From Rhodoplanes serenus (GTDB taxonomy: Bacteria; Pseudomonadota; Alphaproteobacteria; Rhizobiales; Xanthobacteraceae), in contig CAMDFO010000038.1 of assembly GCA_945897515.1 (NCBI GenBank), forward strand, positions 1 to 39,762: DNA of 39,762 bases, given 5' to 3'. How positions within the stretch are numbered: position 1 is the stretch's first letter; each line of letters begins with the position of its first letter. Below the pieces are notes generated by a model, which was given only the letters and a program-made list of their open reading frames with translations, had not been told where the DNA came from and did no database searches. Positions 16,118 through 24,338 of the stretch are shown here, in pieces. The translations under genes and the position numbers were made by a program.

Positions 16118-18343
16118 TCACGCCGGCGGCGGCGAGGGCGGTGTGCGTGCCGTATCGAGGATTTGCCGGACTTTGCGGGTCAGCGCATCCGAGGTGAATG
16201 GCTTGGTCAGCAGTTCCACGTCCGCATCGAGCCGGCCATGGTGGATGATGGCGTTGCGCGTGTAGCCGGTGGCATAGAGCACCTTGATCTCCGGCCGTCG
16301 CGCTCGGACCTCGTCGGCGAGCTGCCGGCCATTCATGCCGCTGGGCAGCACCACGTCGGTGAAAAGAAGGTCGATGCGGGGTTCGGTTTCGAGGATGCGG
16401 AGCGCGTTCGGGCCGTCAGACGCCGTGAGCACGCGATAGCCCCGATCCTGAAGCGCCTCGCAGGCGAAGCGGTTGACGTCTTCGTCGTCCTCGACCAGCA
16501 GGATGGTCTCGGTTCCGCCGATTTGCGGCGCCGGCCGTGCCGGGGTTCGTTCGTCGCCGGACCATGCGGGAATATCGCGCTGCTCGGAGAGCCTTGGGAA
16601 ATACAGTTTGATGGTCGTGCCTTCGCCGACCTCGCTGTAGATCTTGATATGCCCGCCGGACTGCTTGGAGAAGCCATAGACCATGCTCAACCCGAGGCCG
16701 GTTCCCATGCCGGACGGCTTGGTCGTGAAGAACGGCTCGAAGGCGCGTTCCAGCACGTGCCGGCTCATGCCGCTGCCGGTGTCGCTGACCGCCAGCATGA
16801 CATATTGCCCCGGCACAACCTCGCCGCCGGCCCCCGCCGCGTAGGCTTCGTCCAGAAACGAATTGGTGGTTTCGATCGTGAGACGCCCGCCGTCGGGCAT
16901 GGCGTCGCGCGCGTTGACGGCCAGGTTGATGATCGCATTCTCGAGCTGATTGGGATCGACCGCGATCTTCCAAAGGCCGCCGCCCAGCACGGTCTCGATG
17001 GTGACCGTTTCGCCGATGGTTCGGCGCAGCAGTTCCGACATGCTCTGGACCAGCCGGTTGATGTCGACCGCCTTGACCTCCTGCGGATGCTGCCGGGAGA
17101 ACGTGAGCAGGCGCTGAACCAGCGTCGCGGCGCGCTGCGAGGCCTGGCGGGCGGAATCCAGCAGGCGATAAATCCGCGGATTCTCGCCGCCGATCCGTTG
17201 CAGCGCCATGTCGATGTTGCCGAGAATGACCGTCAGCATGTTGTTGAAGTCGTGCGCAATGCCGCCCGACAGCCGCCCCACGGCCTCCATCTTCTGCGCC
17301 TGCCGAAGCGCCTGCTCGGTGGACTCTCGGCGGGCGACCTCCTCCTGCAGGCGCTGGGTGCGGCGCAGCGCCATCATGCCGAGGCCGAACATCGTCATCA
17401 CCGCTGGAATGCCGAAAATCAGGTGGCGGCTCATCGCACCGATCCAGGCCCGCACGACGCTGTCGGTCGCGAACGAAGCCGTGATGACGACGTCGTAGCG
17501 CGGCAGCTTGCGATAGAAGAAGGTGCGCTCGACCCCGTCGAACGATGAGCGGCTGGTGAAGAGCCCGACGTTGGGATTGGCTCGCACCGCCTGCATGAAC
17601 GGTGCGGTCTGCGGCAGCTTGGATGGCGCCCGCGCCACGTCCTGATAGCGCGCCAGCACGGTTCCATCGAGGCGAAGCAGCGCGGCGCTGTTGTTCTCGC
17701 TAACCGGCAGAGTCGAATAGTAGTCGGTGAAGTATTCCGGCGCGATGGAAACGATGGTCACGCCGGCAAAGCGTCCTTCGACCTCGCGCTTTCTGCTGAT
17801 GACGAAAAATTTCGATGATCCGACGCGCGCATCCAGAACACCGCTGACAAAGACGTCCTGGACTTCGTTGTTTTTGTGAACGCGGAAGTAATCGCGGTCG
17901 GACAATTCTAGGCGGGGCATCGGGTAGATCGTGCCGGAAACTACCGGGTGGCCCTCGGCATCGACGATCCACAGGTCGCGAAGTTGGGCCAGGTTGACGG
18001 CAACGCCTTTGAGCTTTTTGCTGTATTCCGCTTCGTCTCTGCGGATGTCTTCGTCGCTCACCTTGTTCAGCAACTCATCGAGATAGCGCGAGCTGAGTTC
18101 GAACGTCTCGAACACCTTGATGGCGTGCTCGGTGATGCGGTTCAGGTTGCGCTGCAGGCGATCCCGTGCGTCGTCGAAATGCTGGTGATAGGAGATCCAG
18201 GAGGCGATGGTAAACACCACGATCGGCAAAACGACCGAGGCGGTCATGAGCGCGCGCAACGGCCGTTCCGCACCGCCCGCGTGAACCGACGGGTCGCGGG
18301 CAAGTCCGGTTATCTGGATTAGTAGCCGGTAGAGCCGCCGCAT
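16118..18343 (-). CDS. Hybrid sensor histidine kinase with C-terminal receiver
   Basis: Encodes 741 residues from the ATG at 18343; a TTG at 18412 would add 23. TM1 is at about 31-52, an extracytoplasmic Cache-like sensor at about 55-300 (LWIVDAEGHPVVSG, SDRDYFRVHK, FFVISRKR), TM2 at about 306-327, a HisKA domain with phospho-acceptor His364 in GGIAHDFNNML, a HATPase domain (NLAVNARDAMPDGG, DTGSGM, GTGLGLSMVYG), and a receiver from about 611 with acidic pocket VEDDED, Asp663 and Lys714. The receiver suggests an internal phosphorelay. No separate response regulator or output gene is near, so its target is unknown. Chemically, Cache domains often sense small organic acids or amino acids. Confidence 0.92.
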   Translation of the reverse strand: MRRLYRLLIQITGLARDPSVHAGGAERPLRALMTASVVLPIVVFTIASWISYHQHFDDARDRLQRNLNRITEHAIKVFETFELSSRYLDELLNKVSDEDIRRDEAEYSKKLKGVAVNLAQLRDLWIVDAEGHPVVSGTIYPMPRLELSDRDYFRVHKNNEVQDVFVSGVLDARVGSSKFFVISRKREVEGRFAGVTIVSIAPEYFTDYYSTLPVSENNSAALLRLDGTVLARYQDVARAPSKLPQTAPFMQAVRANPNVGLFTSRSSFDGVERTFFYRKLPRYDVVITASFATDSVVRAWIGAMSRHLIFGIPAVMTMFGLGMMALRRTQRLQEEVARRESTEQALRQAQKMEAVGRLSGGIAHDFNNMLTVILGNIDMALQRIGGENPRIYRLLDSARQASQRAATLVQRLLTFSRQHPQEVKAVDINRLVQSMSELLRRTIGETVTIETVLGGGLWKIAVDPNQLENAIINLAVNARDAMPDGGRLTIETTNSFLDEAYAAGAGGEVVPGQYVMLAVSDTGSGMSRHVLERAFEPFFTTKPSGMGTGLGLSMVYGFSKQSGGHIKIYSEVGEGTTIKLYFPRLSEQRDIPAWSGDERTPARPAPQIGGTETILLVEDDEDVNRFACEALQDRGYRVLTASDGPNALRILETEPRIDLLFTDVVLPSGMNGRQLADEVRARRPEIKVLYATGYTRNAIIHHGRLDADVELLTKPFTSDALTRKVRQILDTARTPPSPPPA

Positions 18344-18503
18344 CGAGGGTCCGGAACCATCCGCCCGGGGGCGGCAGACTCCGAACTTACGAGGTAGCGG
18401 TTGCGAACTCAATCATCCGCGTGCCGGGGCATGCGGAGAGTTCCATATCCGCGTTTAGCGACTTATGAAGTGTCGGCCAACGACCTCGATAGGGGTCGGG
18501 CTG

Positions 18504-18815
18504 TTAGCGCGCACACTCGATGGCGACGAATTCTTCCTCGCAGACGCCGCCGCGGCAAGCCTGTCCGCCGTTCGTCGGCACCGCCCCGGTAATCTCGTCG
18601 CGGTCCACCTTGCGGAACGATAGCGCCTGCGTGAACTGGCGCGCCTTGCACAGCGAAGCGGCAGCGGCCTTGCCGCAGGCCGCGCCCGACGCGAGGCAGC
18701 GGTCGACGCCGTAACCGTCGGCATTGTTGGCGATGATGAAAATGCGCTTCTCCGCCTGAGCGGCTGAGATGCCCAGAAGCAATGCACATACGGAAATGGC
18801 GAGCAGGGATCGCAT
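18504..18815 (-). CDS. Small exported hypothetical protein
   Basis: Encodes 103 residues. A clear signal peptide (MRSLLAISVCALLLGISAAQA, 1-21) is followed by a mature part with six cysteines that may form disulfides: CLASGAACGKAAAASLC, then ACRGGVCEEEFVAIEC. The segment RIFIIANNADGYGVDRCLA recalls short periplasmic proteins of Bradyrhizobium-type genomes with no known role. GAGAG lies nine bases before the ATG. It stands alone between the kinase and cysS. Confidence 0.75.
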   Translation of the reverse strand: MRSLLAISVCALLLGISAAQAEKRIFIIANNADGYGVDRCLASGAACGKAAAASLCKARQFTQALSFRKVDRDEITGAVPTNGGQACRGGVCEEEFVAIECAR

Positions 18816-18945
18816 GGGATCTCTCGCGGTTCTTCGGACCGGATTCGGTCGATTGGGGAGGATGTGAACGAAATCGTTAAGACGCCGTTAACCGAGGCAG
18901 GATTCGCGGCGCTATGGCCAGGAAAATCGTGGGTCCGGACAACCC

Positions 18946-18975
18946 TTGACTGCGGGGTGCAGCCTGGACCATTGT
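18946..18975 (+). promoter_or_regulatory. Candidate promoter of cysS and its leader ORF
   Basis: TTGACT (18946-18951), an 18-base spacer, then CATTGT (18970-18975), a weak -10. Initiation 6-8 bases later would fall at 18981-18983, on the ATG of the cysteine-rich leader ORF. Confidence 0.35.
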
Positions 18976-18981
18976 CCCGCG

Positions 18982-19032
18982 ATGAATGGCCTTAACACGA
19001 TCTGCGGCATTTGCTGCGAGATTATGAGCTAG
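18982..19032 (+). CDS. Candidate cysteine-rich leader peptide upstream of cysS
   Basis: A 16-codon ORF, MNGLNTICGICCEIMS, ends 75 bases before the cysS start. Three of its sixteen codons are TGC (Cys). No Shine-Dalgarno precedes it, but the best promoter match would start transcription on or next to its ATG, as for leaderless leader peptides such as S. meliloti trpL. Downstream, GCTGGCTG (19040-19047) can pair with CAGCCGGC (19090-19097) just ahead of the GAGGTG at 19099-19104, so ribosome position on the leader could affect cysS translation. It could also be a chance ORF. Confidence 0.4.
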   Translation: MNGLNTICGICCEIMS

Positions 19033-19107
19033 CGACAACGCTGGCTGCGGCCGTCTTTTCTCCTTCGAGACCAACAGAGACGCCCCGGCCAGCCGGCCGA
19101 GGTGTGC

Positions 19108-20454
19108 ATGGACTTGAAGCTTTACGACACGCTGACGCGCGAAAAGCAGCCGTTTGTCCCGCTCGACCCTTCGCGGGTGCGGATGTACGTCTGCGGACCC
19201 ACGGTCTACGACTTCGCGCATATCGGCAATGCCCGCCCGGTGATCGTGTTCGACGTGCTGTTCCGGCTGCTGCGGCATCTCTACGGCGCCGACAAGGTGA
19301 CCTACGTCCGCAACATCACCGACGTCGACGACAAGATCAACGCGCGCGCCGCCGAGCGCGGGACCTCGATCCGCGATCTCACCGAGGAGACCTACCGGAA
19401 CTTCAAGGAGGACGTGTCGGCGCTCGGCTGCCTTCCGCCTACGGTCGAGCCGCGCGCCACCGAACACATCGACGAGATGAAGACGCTGATCGAGCGTCTG
19501 GTCGCGTCCGGCAACGCCTATGTCGCCGACGAGCACGTGCTGTTCAGCGTGCCGTCGATGAAAAATTACGGCGAGCTGTCGAAGCGTCCGCTCGACGAGA
19601 TGATTGCGGGCGCCCGTGTCGACGTCGCGCCGTACAAGCGCGATCCGATGGATTTCGTGCTGTGGAAGCCGTCAAACCGGGGCGACCCGTCGTGGAAATC
19701 GCCGTCCGATATCAGGACGCCGGGCCGGCCGGGCTGGCACATCGAATGCTCCGCGATGTCGTGGAAGCATCTCGGCGAGACCTTTGACATCCACGGCGGC
19801 GGCATCGACCTGGTGTTCCCGCACCACGAGAACGAGATCGCGCAAAGCTGCTGCGCGTTCCACACCGACCGGATGGCCTCGACCTGGATGCACAACGGCT
19901 TTCTCCAGGTCGAAGGCGAGAAGATGAGCAAGAGCCTGGGCAATTTCGTAACCATCCGCGAGGTGCTGGCGGATTGGCCCGGCGACGTCGCGCGTCTCGC
20001 GATGCTGTCGAGCCATTACCGCCAGCCGATCAACTGGACGCTGAAGGGGCTCGAAGAGGCCGAGAAGGCGCTGGCGAGCTTCTTCGACGCCGCCTCGGGC
20101 GGGGCCGATCCGACGCCGGCGCCGGCCGTGCTCGAAGCGCTCGCCGACGATCTCAACACTCCGAAGGCAATTGCGGAGATGCACAGCCTGAAGAACGCCG
20201 TCGGACGCAAGGCCCTGGCCGGCACGCTCGGCTTCTTCGGTTTCCGTCGCGCCGAGCTTGCGGCGTGGCGTGAGAGGCACGCGCCGCAGCCTGCGCTTCC
20301 TGCGGCCGACATCGAGAGCCGAATCGCGGCGCGCAATGCGGCGCGCAAGGACAAGAATTTCGCCGAATCCGACCGCATCCGCGATGAGCTCGCGGCGATG
20401 GGCATCGTGCTGAAGGATTCCAAGGACGGCACCACCTGGGAGGTTGCGAGATGA
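19108..20454 (+). CDS. cysS: Cysteinyl-tRNA synthetase
   Basis: A 448-residue class I synthetase that charges tRNA-Cys. It shows the zinc Cys in [18 protein letters not shown] (the HIGH motif), the zinc site [11 protein letters not shown] with the downstream HHENEIAQ, and KMSKSLGN (the KMSKS motif). The ATG at 19108 gives the usual [16 protein letters not shown] start; a GTG two codons earlier (19102) is possible. GAGGTG lies only three bases from the ATG. The stop overlaps the GNAT start, and a cysteine-rich leader ORF lies upstream. Confidence 0.96.
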   Translation: MDLKLYDTLTREKQPFVPLDPSRVRMYVCGPTVYDFAHIGNARPVIVFDVLFRLLRHLYGADKVTYVRNITDVDDKINARAAERGTSIRDLTEETYRNFKEDVSALGCLPPTVEPRATEHIDEMKTLIERLVASGNAYVADEHVLFSVPSMKNYGELSKRPLDEMIAGARVDVAPYKRDPMDFVLWKPSNRGDPSWKSPSDIRTPGRPGWHIECSAMSWKHLGETFDIHGGGIDLVFPHHENEIAQSCCAFHTDRMASTWMHNGFLQVEGEKMSKSLGNFVTIREVLADWPGDVARLAMLSSHYRQPINWTLKGLEEAEKALASFFDAASGGADPTPAPAVLEALADDLNTPKAIAEMHSLKNAVGRKALAGTLGFFGFRRAELAAWRERHAPQPALPAADIESRIAARNAARKDKNFAESDRIRDELAAMGIVLKDSKDGTTWEVAR

Positions 20455-20957
20455 TGGCGCGCGCGCATCCCACGCTGGCGTTGCGCCCGTATCTGCCCGC
20501 GGACGCCTCTCTGCTCGCCGAAATCTTTCGCGCCAGCGTCGAGGAGCTGACCGAGGAGGACTACGAGCCGGCACAGCAGGAAGCCTGGGCCTCCTTGGCC
20601 GACGATGAGGAGGCTTTCGCCGTACGGTTGGGCAAGCACCTTGCCCTGATCGCCACGCTCGACGGCTCGCCGGTTGGATTCATCTCGCTCGATAACCCGA
20701 CCGATATCGGCCTGTTCTATGTCCACCCGGCGGCGGCCGGGCAGGGTGTCGGCACCATGCTCTACGACGCGATCGAAAAACTCGCGACCGGGCGCGGCGG
20801 GAGCCATCTCCTGGTCGAGGCGAGCGACAACGCGATCGAATTCTTCCAGCGCCGCGGTTTCGAGCCCCAGCAGCGCAACTCGATCGCCGTCGGCGACGAA
20901 TGGCTGAGCAACACCACGATGAAGAAGAAGCTGGCCGCCAAGGGGGCCGTGTCATGA
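20451..20957 (+). CDS. GNAT family N-acetyltransferase
   Basis: Encodes 168 residues with one GNAT domain: an N-terminal [20 protein letters not shown], the acetyl-CoA loop [16 protein letters not shown] (about residues 91-106), and the C-terminal [12 protein letters not shown] strand-helix. The acceptor substrate is not known. It overlaps the cysS stop by four bases at its start and the cimA start by four bases at its end, so all three are co-translated. An ATG three bases later (20454) is an equal alternative start. Confidence 0.88.
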   Translation: MMARAHPTLALRPYLPADASLLAEIFRASVEELTEEDYEPAQQEAWASLADDEEAFAVRLGKHLALIATLDGSPVGFISLDNPTDIGLFYVHPAAAGQGVGTMLYDAIEKLATGRGGSHLLVEASDNAIEFFQRRGFEPQQRNSIAVGDEWLSNTTMKKKLAAKGAVS

Positions 20958-22549
20958 CCAGGGAACGGCTTTATCTGTTCGACACCACGTTGCGCGACGG
21001 CGCGCAGACCAACGGCGTCGACTTCACGTTGGGCGACAAGCTCAACATCATGCGCATGCTGGACGATATCGGCATCGACTACGTCGAGGGCGGCTATCCC
21101 GGCGCCAATCCGACCGACACCCAGTTGTTTTCCGAGCGCCGGCTGATGAATGCGACGTTCACCGCGTTTGGCATGACGCGGCGTCCCGGGCGTTCGGCGT
21201 CGAACGATCCGGGCCTGGTGGCGCTGCTTGACGCCCATGCGGAGGCGATCTGCTTTGTCGCGAAATCCTGGGATTATCACGTCAAGGTCGCGCTCGGAAC
21301 GACGTTGGACGAGAACCTTGCCTCGATCCGCGACAGCGTGAAGGCGGCGAATGCGAAAGGCCGCGAGGTGCTGCTCGACTGCGAGCATTTCTTCGACGGC
21401 TACAAAGCCAATCCATCCTACGCGCTGGCCTGCGCCGCCGCCGCCTACGAGGAGGGCGCGCGCTGGGTCGTGCTGTGCGACACCAACGGCGGCGCGCTGC
21501 CGCATGAGGTCGAGGCGATCGTCGCGGAGGTGGTCAAGCACATTCCCGGCGATCACGTTGGCATTCACGCGCATAACGACACCGAACAGGCGGTGGCGAA
21601 TTCGCTCGCCGCGGTGCGCGCCGGCGCGCGCCAGATCCAGGGCACGCTCAACGGCCTCGGCGAGCGATGCGGCAACGCCAATCTGGTCTCGATCATTCCG
21701 ACGCTCAAGCTCAAGCGGGAGTTTTCCAAGCGGTTCGACATCGGCGTGTCGGAGGAAAAACTCCAGACGCTGACCCACGTTTCGCACACGCTCGACGAAC
21801 TGCTCAACCGCGCGCCCAACCGGCATGCGCCCTACGTCGGCGACAGCGCGTTCGCCACCAAGGCGGGCATCCATGCCTCCGCGATCATGAAGGAGCCTGC
21901 CACCTACGAGCACGTCGACCCGGAGCTAATCGGCAACAAGCGCAAGCTGCTGGTGTCGGATCAGGCGGGAAAATCCAACCTGCTCGCCGAGCTCGACCGC
22001 ATCAAGCTCGTGGTCGACAAGAACGATCCGCGCATTGCGCGCCTTTTGGAGATTGTCAAAGAGCGCGAGGCCATCGGCTATGCCTACGAGGCGGCGGATG
22101 CGTCGTTCGAACTGCTGGCGCGGCGGACCTTCGGCACGGTGCCGAAGTTCTTCGACGTCACGTACTTCGACGTTAAGGTGGAGCAGCGCGGCAACAACGG
22201 TCACGGCAACGAGATGCTCACCACCGCGGTGGTGAAGGTGAAGGTCGGCGACGAAACGCTGATCTCTGCGGCGGAGGGCAACGGTCCGGTCAACGCGCTC
22301 GACGTGGCGCTGCGCAAGGACCTCGGCAAGTACCAGGGCTTCATCGAAGGCCTCAAGCTGATCGACTATCGCGTGCGTATCCTCAATTCCGGCACCGAAG
22401 CCGTCACCCGCGTGCTGATCGAGAGCGAGGACGAGACCGGCGAGCGCTGGACCACCATCGGCGTCTCGCCCAACATCATCGACGCGTCGTTCCAGGCGCT
22501 GATGGATTCCATCATCACTAAGCTCGTCAGGGCGGGCGCGGCGCCGTAA
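20954..22549 (+). CDS. cimA: (R)-citramalate synthase
   Basis: Encodes 531 residues that condense pyruvate and acetyl-CoA to citramalate, the entry to the threonine-independent isoleucine route. The N-terminal TIM barrel carries FDTTLRDGAQT, the metal ligands GIHAHNDTEQAVANS, and QGTLNGLGERCGNANL. The C-terminal LeuA-type allosteric dimerisation domain covers about 400-520. FDTTLRDGAQTNGVDF and the length place it in the CimA-like branch rather than 2-isopropylmalate synthase. The ATG at 20954 has AAGGGGG eight bases ahead and overlaps the GNAT stop. Isoleucine feedback is expected from the family. Confidence 0.92.
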   Translation: MTRERLYLFDTTLRDGAQTNGVDFTLGDKLNIMRMLDDIGIDYVEGGYPGANPTDTQLFSERRLMNATFTAFGMTRRPGRSASNDPGLVALLDAHAEAICFVAKSWDYHVKVALGTTLDENLASIRDSVKAANAKGREVLLDCEHFFDGYKANPSYALACAAAAYEEGARWVVLCDTNGGALPHEVEAIVAEVVKHIPGDHVGIHAHNDTEQAVANSLAAVRAGARQIQGTLNGLGERCGNANLVSIIPTLKLKREFSKRFDIGVSEEKLQTLTHVSHTLDELLNRAPNRHAPYVGDSAFATKAGIHASAIMKEPATYEHVDPELIGNKRKLLVSDQAGKSNLLAELDRIKLVVDKNDPRIARLLEIVKEREAIGYAYEAADASFELLARRTFGTVPKFFDVTYFDVKVEQRGNNGHGNEMLTTAVVKVKVGDETLISAAEGNGPVNALDVALRKDLGKYQGFIEGLKLIDYRVRILNSGTEAVTRVLIESEDETGERWTTIGVSPNIIDASFQALMDSIITKLVRAGAAP

Positions 22550-22573
22550 GATTGAAGCGGCGAGGGAACCGCT

Positions 22574-22996
22574 ATGTGCTGCACACGCCGGACGGTGCTG
22601 GCCGGGACCGCCGCGATTGTCGCGGTCGTGGCGACGCGCTCGAACGCGGCGCCCAGGCCAGAGCACCAGCCGTTCATCGATGCCGCCTTCAAGATGCGGG
22701 ATGACGCCGTGCGCGCGGGCGATCAGCCTTATGGTGCGGTGGTCGTAAAGGACAGCCGCATCGTCGGCTTCGGCCCCAGCCGCGTCGTGCTGAAGAACGA
22801 CTGGACCGCGCACGCCGAGCGCGAAGCCATGCGCGAGGCGCAGGCACGGTTCGGCAACAAGGACCTCTCAGGCTGCATTCTCTATTCCTCCTCGCGGCCT
22901 TGCTCGGCCTGTGAGGCCGCTGCATCGGAAGCGAAGATCGTCCGCATGATCCACGGCCGCGACGCCACCGACGTCGGCGCACCACGCCGGACGTGA
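22574..22996 (+). CDS. Tat-type exported nucleoside/cytidine deaminase-like protein
   Basis: Encodes 140 residues. The N-terminus MCCTRRTVLAGTAAIVAVVA, ending SNAAP, looks like a twin-arginine signal. The body has the zinc deaminase motifs HAE at 80-82 (His80 ligand, Glu82 proton shuttle) and PCSAC at 109-113 (Cys110, Cys113 ligands), as in cytidine/guanine/tRNA-adenosine deaminases. Deaminases are normally cytosolic, so export is unusual. The substrate is unknown. It begins 24 bases after cimA with GAGGG upstream, and a VOC gene starts four bases after its stop, so it is probably in one operon. Confidence 0.8.
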   Translation: MCCTRRTVLAGTAAIVAVVATRSNAAPRPEHQPFIDAAFKMRDDAVRAGDQPYGAVVVKDSRIVGFGPSRVVLKNDWTAHAEREAMREAQARFGNKDLSGCILYSSSRPCSACEAAASEAKIVRMIHGRDATDVGAPRRT

Positions 22997-23000
22997 TCGC

Positions 23001-23387
23001 ATGATCGACCATGTTTCCATCGCGGTGCGCGACCTCGAGGCGGCAACGCGGTTCTATGAGGCTGTGCTGGCCACCATCGGCCTCAACAAGCTCGCGGTGC
23101 GGCCGGCGACCGTGGGCTTCGGCAAGAGCTATCCCGAGTTCTGGCTGAATTTACGCCGCGACATGATGCCGGTTGCGGCCGACAGCGGCGCGCACGTTTC
23201 GCTTCGCGCCCGCTCGACCGATATTGTCGATGCTTTCCATGCGGCGGCGCTACGTGCCGGTGGCAGCTCCGATGGCGCGCCGGGCCTGCGGCCGCAGCAC
23301 GGCGAGGGCTACTACGCCGCCTTCATCCGCGATCCCGATGGCAACCGCATCGAAGCGGTGACGTTTCTCTCAAAGTCCTCGTCCTGA
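23001..23387 (+). CDS. VOC family protein (second copy type)
   Basis: Encodes 128 residues with one VOC domain: MIDHVSIAVRDLEAATRFYE at the start and YYAAFIRDPDGNRIEAVTF near the end. The block HAAALRAGGSSDGAPGLR is nearly the same as in the VOC protein at 15621, so they are paralogues about 7 kb apart. His4 and the Glu of RIEAV are candidate metal ligands. Substrate unknown. It follows the deaminase by four bases and is followed by a long palindromic repeat. Confidence 0.85.
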   Translation: MIDHVSIAVRDLEAATRFYEAVLATIGLNKLAVRPATVGFGKSYPEFWLNLRRDMMPVAADSGAHVSLRARSTDIVDAFHAAALRAGGSSDGAPGLRPQHGEGYYAAFIRDPDGNRIEAVTFLSKSSS

Positions 23388-23400
23388 ATTTTTCTCACAG

Positions 23401-23509
23401 ACCTCATCCTGAGGAGCGGACGCAGTCCGCGTCTCGAAGGATGGACGCAACGGTGTGGCGGCTCCATCCTTCGAGATGCCGCGCTGTGCGCGGCTCTTCA
23501 GGATGAGGT
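23401..23509. repeat. Nested 109-base palindromic repeat
   Basis: Outer arms 23401-23417 and 23493-23509 pair over 17 bases with one mismatch (ACCTCATCCTGAGGAGC). Inner arms TCTCGAAGGATGGA (23432-23445) and 23463-23476 pair perfectly over 14 bases. Between them lie two small hairpins (CGGA-CGCAG-TCCG and GCCGCGC-TGT-GCGCGGC). From memory CCTCATCCTGAGGAGC...CTCGAAGGATG is a common Bradyrhizobium/Rhodopseudomonas repeat. It separates two convergent genes. Confidence 0.8.
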
Positions 23510-23550
23510 CGAACTCGTTGCAGGCTGAACCTGAAAATAGTTACGCGCGC

Positions 23551-24153
23551 CTAAAGCTTCTCGACTTCGGCTGTTTTCATCTCTTTCTCTGCCTCCGGCA
23601 CCGCGCGCGCGGCTTCGAAGATCTTCGGCAGAATGTCCTCGACTCGATCCGCCACGAGATAATTCACCTCGAGCCCCCGGCGGATGAAACCGGTCCGCTC
23701 CATATGATCCAGCAACTGGCAAAGCGGATTCCAGAAATTCTTGATGTTAACGATCAGGATCGGCTTCTTGTGCCGTCCGAGCTGGGCCCAGGTCATCTGC
23801 TCGACCAGCTCTTCCAGCGTGCCGACGCCGCCCGGTAGCGCCACGAAGGCGTCAGCCTTTTCGAACATCGTCTGCTTTCGGTCGTGCATGTCTTCGGTGA
23901 CGATCAGTTCGCCGCGGGTCTGAGCGCGCTCACGATTGATCAGGAATCCTGGAATGATCCCGAGCACTTCGCCGCCATGATCCAGCACCGAGCCGGCGAT
24001 TTCGCCCATCAGGCCGATCGAGCCTCCGCCGTAGACCAGCCCGATGCGCTGCTCGGCCAGAATCTTGCCGAATGCCCGGGCGGCTGCGACGAAATCGGGA
24101 TCGTTGCCGGGGCCGGAGCCGCAATACACGCAAACTCTTCGAATCGTGCTCAT
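23551..24153 (-). CDS. LOG family protein (TIGR00730; cytokinin riboside phosphoribohydrolase type)
   Basis: Encodes 200 residues with the Rossmann LOG fold: CVYCGSGPGNDP at the start, GGGSIGLMG (42-50), MHDRK (89-93) and the hallmark PGGVGTLEE (107-115). LOG enzymes hydrolyse nucleoside 5'-monophosphates; in plants and some bacteria they release active cytokinins. In free-living bacteria the physiological role is usually unclear. The ATG at 24153 is preferred to a TTG at 24171. It is divergent from the ABC transporter. Confidence 0.88.
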   Translation of the reverse strand: MSTIRRVCVYCGSGPGNDPDFVAAARAFGKILAEQRIGLVYGGGSIGLMGEIAGSVLDHGGEVLGIIPGFLINRERAQTRGELIVTEDMHDRKQTMFEKADAFVALPGGVGTLEELVEQMTWAQLGRHKKPILIVNIKNFWNPLCQLLDHMERTGFIRRGLEVNYLVADRVEDILPKIFEAARAVPEAEKEMKTAEVEKL

Positions 24154-24338
24154 CGAACGTAAAAATCCCAATCGAAGGCGGACATGGCCGGGTTCATATA
24201 GACACGCATAATCATGCTGGCGAGGGGCCGGTTCCCTGGCATGTTCATCCCCGAACCTGCTGTTTTGCGGGGAAGAATCCCCTATATGAGAGCTCTTCCA
24301 AGGTCCGCGTTGGCGCGGGCCATTGTGCCGGACCGTCG

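Noticed and set aside
16013..17548. Plus-strand ORF of 511 codons opposite the histidine kinase
   Set aside because: It lies on the complement of kinase and receiver motifs that are clearly real; its translation has no family resemblance.
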